Below, in pieces: positions 6,921 through 11,139 of a stretch of DNA of 11,139 bases. The first letter of the stretch is position 1. The number at the start of each line of letters is the position of its first letter. The translations under genes and the position numbers were made by a program. The notes beneath the pieces are model-generated. The model did not search any database. It was not told the DNA's origin and saw only the letters and a list, made by a program, of their open reading frames with translations. This DNA comes from PVC group bacterium (lineage in GTDB: Bacteria > GCA-001730085 > JADFSZ01), in assembly GCA_022560555.1 (NCBI GenBank), contig JADFSZ010000042.1, positions 1 to 11,139 on the forward strand. The letters are read 5' to 3'.

Positions 6921-7055
6921 CCGTAAATAGATAATGGTAAATGGTAAATGGCAAAAGAAAAAGTGATTCTTTTTAGTATAATTTGATTCATAATTGAATC
7001 GCTTTTTTTAGTTTTCGTGTTTTTCGATTTACGATTTACGAATAACCATTTACGG
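6921..7055. repeat. Heptamer-based inverted-repeat element (GTAAATN type) between mlaE and mlaF
   Basis: Left arm 6921-6951 and right arm 7025-7055 form an imperfect inverted repeat of 31 bases with 25 matches by hand count. Mismatches at arm positions 9, 16, 23 and 30 are exactly 7 apart; two more are at 11 and 14. Each arm is a run of 7-base units: GTAAATG and relatives on the left, CGATTTA, CGATTTA, CGAATAA, CCATTTA on the right. The 73-base centre contains smaller nested palindromes. The right arm ends 4 bases from the mlaE stop codon and the left arm starts 8 bases before the mlaF start. At 135 bases with no coding capacity it could be a REP-like or MITE-like unit. Confidence 0.82.
6958..7007. 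other. Nested palindromes in the centre of the mlaE-mlaF element
   Basis: AAAAAGTGATTC (6958-6969) faces GAATCGCTTTTT (6996-7007): 12 bases complementary except one position, which would be a G-U wobble in plus-strand RNA and an A-C mismatch in minus-strand RNA. A second perfect stem, GATTCA-TAAT-TGAATC (6985-7000), uses the same right-hand GAATC, so the two folds exclude each other. The minus-strand 3' side (GAATCACTTTTTCTTTT) is T-rich, so an intrinsic terminator or attenuator between mlaE and mlaF is possible but unproven. Confidence 0.45.
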
Positions 7056-7059
7056 TTTT

Positions 7060-7875
7060 TTAGTACATGGCCAATGACATAAAAAAGTCCATAATGAGAA
7101 CCAGCATGCAGGACCAAACAACGGCCCCTGTAGCCGCTCGCCCAACACCCTGGGCACCGCCGGAAGTGTAAAATCCCTTGTAACAGCCGACAATGGCGAT
7201 AATACCTCCAAATACAATCGATTTGAACAATCCCGTCATAAGATCCCTGGGATCGACATAACTGAACATATGTAACAAGTAGTAATGCTTCACCACTCCG
7301 AGAATTTCCACGCTCAGTAAATAGGACGTAAAAATACCGATCGCATTTGTGAAAATCGTCAAAAGAGGCAGCATGATCAGACACGCGACAAATCTCGGAA
7401 TAACAAGATAATGAACAGGATTCGTCCCCAATGTATACAGAGCGTCAATTTGTTCCGTCACGCGCATCGTTCCCAGTTCCGCCGCCATACTCGCTCCCAC
7501 CCTCCCCGACAAAATCAGGGCGGTAACAAAGGGACCAAGTTCACGCATCAACGTGAGGCCGACAACCGTTCCGACTCCGGACTCAAGATCAAACTGACGA
7601 AACTGATAGTAGGACTGCACGGCCATCACCATTCCGATAAACGCTCCGGTATTTAAAATCACGGGCAACGACCCAACGCCGATGCCATAAAGTTGATCAA
7701 GGAACGGTTTGGAACGAAATCGATATTTCCTGACACCTAACAGAGCTTGAAAGCATAAAATGGACATTCCTCCTAGCTCACGCATAAAACGAATGACGTG
7801 AAAACCAAGATTTTCATGCCATGACCCTATAGCCCTAAGTCCTCTCATCTCCACCGCCCGAGTCCGGTTATTCAA
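7060..7875 (-). CDS. mlaE: MCE/Mla transporter permease MlaE
   Basis: Inner-membrane permease of the phospholipid transporter, partner of MlaF and MlaD. The 271 residues include an amphipathic N-terminal region (about 10-60), then about five hydrophobic segments. The family signature is clear: MRELGPFVTALILSGRVG (110-127) continuing through ASMAAELGTMRVTEQIDAL (128-146), and near the end GCYKGFYTSGGAQGVG (230-245) followed by RAATGAVV. There is no N-terminal STAS domain. The start is uncertain: the TTG at 7873-7875 overlaps the TGA of the upstream gene by 4 bases (TTGA), suggesting coupled translation, but no Shine-Dalgarno sequence is visible; the first in-frame ATG at 7846-7848 would give 262 residues beginning MRGLRAIGSW. 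Its 3' end is followed after 4 bases by a repeat element instead of mlaF. Confidence 0.94.
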   Translation of the reverse strand: MNNRTRAVEMRGLRAIGSWHENLGFHVIRFMRELGGMSILCFQALLGVRKYRFRSKPFLDQLYGIGVGSLPVILNTGAFIGMVMAVQSYYQFRQFDLESGVGTVVGLTLMRELGPFVTALILSGRVGASMAAELGTMRVTEQIDALYTLGTNPVHYLVIPRFVACLIMLPLLTIFTNAIGIFTSYLLSVEILGVVKHYYLLHMFSYVDPRDLMTGLFKSIVFGGIIAIVGCYKGFYTSGGAQGVGRAATGAVVWSCMLVLIMDFFMSLAMY

Positions 7876-9770
7876 AATTTAATTTCTTTACCAATCCCCA
7901 TAAAGCTTTCTTCTTCTTTGATCTTAAACAAAAGATCGTTTCCGTCCTTCATTTCATATTCTAGATCAAGTAATGTTTCCCTGGCCCCTTGCCCTTCGCC
8001 TCCGGATGCACTGGAGCCCGCATGTCCGACGTCTCCAAATATATCCAATCCGATTTCCGGCTGCGGCTGATTAACAGTCCACTGTTCCCATTCTAATGAT
8101 TCTCCCACATGCTCAATCTTTAAGCTTGAAAAAATATCCGATTGAGTTAGATCAATAGTGTCTTTGAGTAGAAAGTAATCATTTTCCCTGATAATCCTTG
8201 CGTCCTGCAATACAAGGATAGGCCCATTCCAAGTAAAATCAAATATCATTTTTTTGAATTCAGATATCATTCCAATGCTCCCGTTTTCAATAACAAAAGC
8301 TCCCTTTCCTCCTAAAAAAGGAGACACGCCTTCGATCGAAAGAGATCCATCAACTTGTCCCCCGAGATGCGCAGCCCCTCTGCCTTTCATCACAAGAGGC
8401 TTCATAACGGACAGATCAGCATTCTCACAAGTAAACATAAGGTTATACCGAGGATGATTCGGCTCAAATTCAATTTGTCCGTTGAGGCTTACATGATCCC
8501 CTCTCGCTTCATAAATACGTATTCCTCGTTCATTAAAATGAAAATCAACGAAAATATCACTGAGCATAGAGTCATTTAATTTAAGCCGAGACAAATATAT
8601 TTTAGAGTGATTGTTTTTCATTTCCTCCGATTGGGATTGGTATAATATTTCACACAAAAGCCTTCCCTCAAGAGATATATTATTGTAGACTTTTTCTCTA
8701 ATCAGAAAATCCATATCAACGGAGGCAAAGTTTATGAGACCGTTCAAAACGATTCGACCCAATCCGGATTCAATCTTGAACTCCTCCAAACGTATCCCGC
8801 CCTCATACCAGGCATGCCCCTTTAAGATTGTCTTGTTCTCATTAACGCGCGACCCTCTGGCCCACATGTCCCCTTTAATCAAAAGCTTTTTATAAGGCCC
8901 CGATATTTTCAGTTGGCCTTCCTGGTATAAGCCTTCGAATGACAGGTCCAAATCAATCGATAAGTTGCCGCCCTCATTTGAAATGATTCCATGTCCCTCA
9001 ACCAAAATATATTTTGCGTAAAGCTTCACATTCTCTATGCTCACATTGAACATCCCGTTTTTGCGGGTCAGTTTCATATCAACGGAGCCAAGAGCTTTCG
9101 TGGAACCGAGACCTGTAACATTATTCATGATTTGGCCGAAGTCAATATTGCTTATCGATACAAAAATATCAAAATCCCCGGTGGCAGAATCAACAACCCC
9201 CTTCAGCAGAAAACGATTTACGCTCAATTCATTATCATGATTTGTGAAAACAAAATGCAGCTCATCATCTTCTCCCGGGGCCAAACGCCCCCAGATATTT
9301 TTCATCTCTAAGAGCTCTTGCCCGCTCTCCTGCACTAAAACCATACTCGCGTCTTGGACCTCAATACTTTGAGTTAAACTTGTTTCACCTAAATCCTTAA
9401 GTAATAGCTCTAATCCGTCTTTAAAGTTCCCGTTTTTCACATAAATACGCGCCCCGACAACCCGAACGCGATTTAAAATATCGGGGTCTCCTCCTAAATA
9501 CTCAAAAATATTAAAGTCGGATATTATAGTTTTAACGGACATGGAGGTCAAAAAAAGATAACGTGTCAAATTCATATCAACGTTTGATAACCGCAGGGTT
9601 TTAATAAAATCCGTCTGCACCCTGCCAATAGAGAGAAAACCCTCATCGGCTTCCTTAAAATGACGAGAGAGTTCGTTTGAAATGCGGGTAGTGATGTACA
9701 GATTAAGCGCGGTAAAAACTATCGTAAGCAGAACCGCGCAAATGATTCCCAAAAGTAAACGCTTGAGCAT
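7872..9770 (-). CDS. AsmA/TamB-like envelope protein
   Basis: A 632-residue protein with one N-terminal transmembrane helix (about 5-27) and a long periplasmic part dominated by alternating hydrophobic beta-strand patterns. The stretch near 456-530 (MKGRGAAHLGGQVDGSLSIEG, then GKGAFVIENGSIG) resembles the AsmA C-terminal region, where a groove-forming beta sheet ends in a small domain. The last 35 residues (LDLEYEMKDGNDLLFKIKEEE ... GIGKEIKF) recall the closing strands of TamB-type proteins, which contact the outer membrane side. A Gly/Ser-rich stretch (about 580-597) precedes this tail. Family members carry phospholipids between membranes; that role here is inferred from fold pattern and from the following mlaE, with which it overlaps by 4 bases. 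The ATG at 9768-9770 has AGAGGA about 4 bases upstream and lies 15 bases after clpC. Exact family (AsmA, YhdP, TamB or DUF748) is unresolved. Confidence 0.8.
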   Translation of the reverse strand: MLKRLLLGIICAVLLTIVFTALNLYITTRISNELSRHFKEADEGFLSIGRVQTDFIKTLRLSNVDMNLTRYLFLTSMSVKTIISDFNIFEYLGGDPDILNRVRVVGARIYVKNGNFKDGLELLLKDLGETSLTQSIEVQDASMVLVQESGQELLEMKNIWGRLAPGEDDELHFVFTNHDNELSVNRFLLKGVVDSATGDFDIFVSISNIDFGQIMNNVTGLGSTKALGSVDMKLTRKNGMFNVSIENVKLYAKYILVEGHGIISNEGGNLSIDLDLSFEGLYQEGQLKISGPYKKLLIKGDMWARGSRVNENKTILKGHAWYEGGIRLEEFKIESGLGRIVLNGLINFASVDMDFLIREKVYNNISLEGRLLCEILYQSQSEEMKNNHSKIYLSRLKLNDSMLSDIFVDFHFNERGIRIYEARGDHVSLNGQIEFEPNHPRYNLMFTCENADLSVMKPLVMKGRGAAHLGGQVDGSLSIEGVSPFLGGKGAFVIENGSIGMISEFKKMIFDFTWNGPILVLQDARIIRENDYFLLKDTIDLTQSDIFSSLKIEHVGESLEWEQWTVNQPQPEIGLDIFGDVGHAGSSASGGEGQGARETLLDLEYEMKDGNDLLFKIKEEESFMGIGKEIKF

Positions 9771-9785
9771 GGATCCTCTTTAGGT

Positions 9786-10619
9786 TCATGTACAGGCAAA
9801 TTCCAGTTTAGTTTTTTTACCGGAAACATGAATCTTACCGCCCTTCTTAGCTTCGCCCTTTAATATTAATTCGGATAGTTCATCTTCAAGATATTTCTGG
9901 ATGGCACGCTTCAGCGGTCTTGCCCCATATACATCATCATAGCCTTTTGATATAAGAAAATCCAAAGCGGATTTTGACAAATCAATTTTGATGTTCTTTT
10001 CTTTAAGGCGCTCGGAAACAAATCCAATTTCGTTTTTGATAATACATGATAGATCCTCACGCGACAAACCGCGAAAAACCAGAATATCATCAAGACGATT
10101 GAGGAATTCGGGACGAAACGTCTTTTTGACTTCATCCATAAGACGCTCTTTCATTTTATCATGTGCATCGGCTTGAGATTCTTTCGCTGAAAAACCAACG
10201 GATTTTTGTTTTTTAATCAGATCCGCTCCGACATTCGACGTCATAATCAAAATCGTATTCTTAAAGCTGACCAGTCTTCCGAAATTGTCCGTGAGACGGC
10301 CGTCTTCCATAACTTGCAATAAAATATTAAACACATCCGGATGGGCCTTTTCGATTTCATCGAACAATACAACCGAATAGGGTCTTCGCCTGACTTTTTC
10401 CGCTAATTGCCCGCCTTCTTCATAGCCGACATAGCCCGGAGGAGCCCCAATGAGGCGGGAAACCGCAAACTTTTCCATGTATTCGGACATATCTATTTCG
10501 ATCATGCTGTCCTCATTGCCGAACAGAAATTCCGCTAAGACACGAGCCAAAAATGTCTTCCCGACTCCGGTCGGCCCCAGAAAAAGGAAGGACCCTGTCG
10601 GCCGCTTAGGATCTACCAT
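9786..10619 (-). CDS. clpC: ClpC C-terminal fragment (second AAA+ domain), frame-shifted from the upstream part
   Basis: This carries nearly all of the second AAA+ domain and the C-terminal small domain of a ClpC-type unfoldase, which feeds proteins to ClpP. Counting from the first in-frame ATG (10619): Walker A GPTGVGKT (15-22), pore loop GYVG (62-65), Walker B VVLFDE (83-88), sensor-1 TSNVGA (127-132), arginine-finger region FLNR (172-175), sensor-2 GARPLKR (232-238). The end ([10 protein letters not shown]) is a normal ClpC tail length. Coding really begins further upstream in this frame: codons before the ATG read [11 protein letters not shown], the conserved entry to the domain, and join the other fragment if one base is restored near 10652. 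The ATG lacks a well-spaced Shine-Dalgarno sequence, so independent translation is doubtful. All catalytic residues are intact, so an assembly error is as likely as a real mutation. Confidence 0.93.
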   Translation of the reverse strand: MVDPKRPTGSFLFLGPTGVGKTFLARVLAEFLFGNEDSMIEIDMSEYMEKFAVSRLIGAPPGYVGYEEGGQLAEKVRRRPYSVVLFDEIEKAHPDVFNILLQVMEDGRLTDNFGRLVSFKNTILIMTSNVGADLIKKQKSVGFSAKESQADAHDKMKERLMDEVKKTFRPEFLNRLDDILVFRGLSREDLSCIIKNEIGFVSERLKEKNIKIDLSKSALDFLISKGYDDVYGARPLKRAIQKYLEDELSELILKGEAKKGGKIHVSGKKTKLEFACT

Positions 10620-11139
10620 ACCTGCGCGGGAACGGCGGACACATTTGGATATACTTCAATAATATTACTTTGACCTATGACACGTTTTTTTAATACATCT
10701 CCCATCTGCATCAAACGTTTTGTCTCTTCTTCGGTCAATTCAGTTAAAGGAACGCCCGTCATTTTTGAAACAATCATGGCCACATCCTCGGCCGTTACGA
10801 CGGCATCTAATTCATTCTTCGCGTCCTTCCATCCCTTGCGCATGGTATCGAGCTCAGTTTTGACATTTTTTTCCTTATCACGCAGCTTGGCCGCCATTTC
10901 GAAATCTTGATTTTTAATGGAGGATTCTTTTTCGCTTTTGATTTTCTGAATGCGTTCTTCAAACTCTTTAATATTCGGAGGCGCGCTGGTGACCGCAAGA
11001 CGAACCTTTGAACCGGCTTCATCAATCACATCAATGGCTTTATCCGGCAAAAACCGCCCTGTAATGTAGCGATCGGACAATTTTACGGCAGCTTCAATGG
11101 CCTCATCCAATATCTTGGCGCGGTGATGAGCTTCGAGCC
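10613..11139 (-). CDS. clpC: ClpC middle fragment (end of AAA+ 1, UVR/middle domain), truncated by window edge and frameshift
   Basis: Continues off the right edge, so the N-domain and first Walker motifs are not seen. The visible part begins [20 protein letters not shown], then [22 protein letters not shown], the end of the first AAA+ domain. A coiled-coil middle segment follows with a UVR motif ([16 protein letters not shown], then [14 protein letters not shown]). This UVR motif separates ClpC from ClpA and ClpB; in Gram-positives it binds McsA-type adaptors. The linker [15 protein letters not shown] leads to [12 protein letters not shown], the start of the second AAA+ domain. After that the frame diverges into about 13 unrelated residues ([12 protein letters not shown]) and stops at 10613-10615. 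The TTG at 11108-11110 is an internal leucine, not a start. Downstream are the C-terminal fragment and the AsmA-like gene. Confidence 0.92.
   Translation of the reverse strand, partial: LEAHHRAKILDEAIEAAVKLSDRYITGRFLPDKAIDVIDEAGSKVRLAVTSAPPNIKEFEERIQKIKSEKESSIKNQDFEMAAKLRDKEKNVKTELDTMRKGWKDAKNELDAVVTAEDVAMIVSKMTGVPLTELTEEETKRLMQMGDVLKKRVIGQSNIIEVYPNVSAVPAQVW
10652..10653 (-). other. Apparent single-base deletion splitting clpC
   Basis: On the minus strand the frame reads ...IIEV (gaa gta) and then leaves the family pattern, while the frame starting at 10652 reads ata tcc aaa tgt (ISKC) and continues VRRSRAG. Inserting one base between gt and ata gives [21 protein letters not shown], which has exactly the 13 residues that ClpC/ClpB proteins place between VIGQ and the end of the RR pair. 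Hence one base is missing at this point. No slippery heptamer of the X-XXY-YYZ type is present. Confidence 0.85.

Noticed and set aside
6913-6954. Extended mlaF start
   Set aside because: Same reason: the added 14 residues are encoded by the repeat arm, and MLRLKNISKSFG is the usual ABC start.
6975-6980. TATACT (minus strand) as a -10 box for mlaF
   Set aside because: No acceptable -35 hexamer lies 16-18 bases upstream and the region is palindromic and A+T-rich, so the match is uninformative.
93-7055. Heptamer arrays as a CRISPR array
   Set aside because: The units are 7 bases, directly adjacent, degenerate and without spacers; no cas genes are present.
6914-7384. 156-codon minus-strand frame overlapping mlaE
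   Set aside because: It lies out of frame inside the well-supported mlaE and runs through the intergenic repeat; composition is unlike a real protein.
8991-9311. 106-codon plus-strand frame inside the AsmA-like gene
   Set aside because: Antisense shadow of a continuous coding frame with a good start and family pattern; no ribosome site or recognisable domain.
10640-10665. Programmed frameshift in clpC
   Set aside because: No slippery heptamer or obvious stimulatory element is visible, and ClpC is not known to be recoded; a single missing base explains the data.

Overview
The window is a bacterial chromosome segment whose genes all lie on the minus strand, so transcription runs from high to low coordinates. 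An MCE/Mla lipid transporter and an AsmA/TamB-like protein point to a cell with two membranes. A UVR-containing ClpC, a DUF4404-like small protein and gaps filled with short 7-base repeats fit an uncultured Omnitrophota-like (PVC-related) genome. That lineage is an inference from gene content, not a measurement.

In the direction of transcription the layout is: clpC (5' end outside the window, split by an apparent single-base deletion); a 632-residue AsmA/TamB-like envelope protein; mlaE, mlaF and mlaD, the inner-membrane core of an MCE phospholipid transporter; radA; gltX; a secreted or membrane-anchored protein of unknown function, possibly NTF2-like; a DUF4404-like helical protein; a YrbG/CaxA-type cation exchanger; and the first 24 codons of thiL at the left edge. 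Most neighbours are within about 30 bases or overlap by 4 bases, which suggests one long transcription unit or a few coupled ones. The order clpC, radA, gltX matches the order in Bacillus subtilis, with an envelope-lipid cassette lying between clpC and radA.

The most unusual signal is in the gaps. The four larger gaps (after mlaE, mlaD, radA and caxA) all contain degenerate 7-base tandem repeats arranged as opposing arms. In three gaps the arms are about 31 bases long and match at 24 or 25 of 31 positions. The repeat unit is GTAAATN in two gaps, TTTCTTG in a third and ATG-containing heptamers in the fourth. One arm starts at or within about 10 bases of the upstream gene's stop codon. In two gaps the other arm ends 8 bases before the next start codon, and those two genes (radA, mlaF) have no visible Shine-Dalgarno sequence.

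Functionally, MlaF and MlaE form the ATPase/permease, MlaD is the substrate-binding MCE ring, and the AsmA/TamB-like protein may bridge the periplasm for lipid movement. ClpC (proteolysis), RadA (recombination), GltX (glutamyl-tRNA) and ThiL (thiamine diphosphate) are housekeeping functions.
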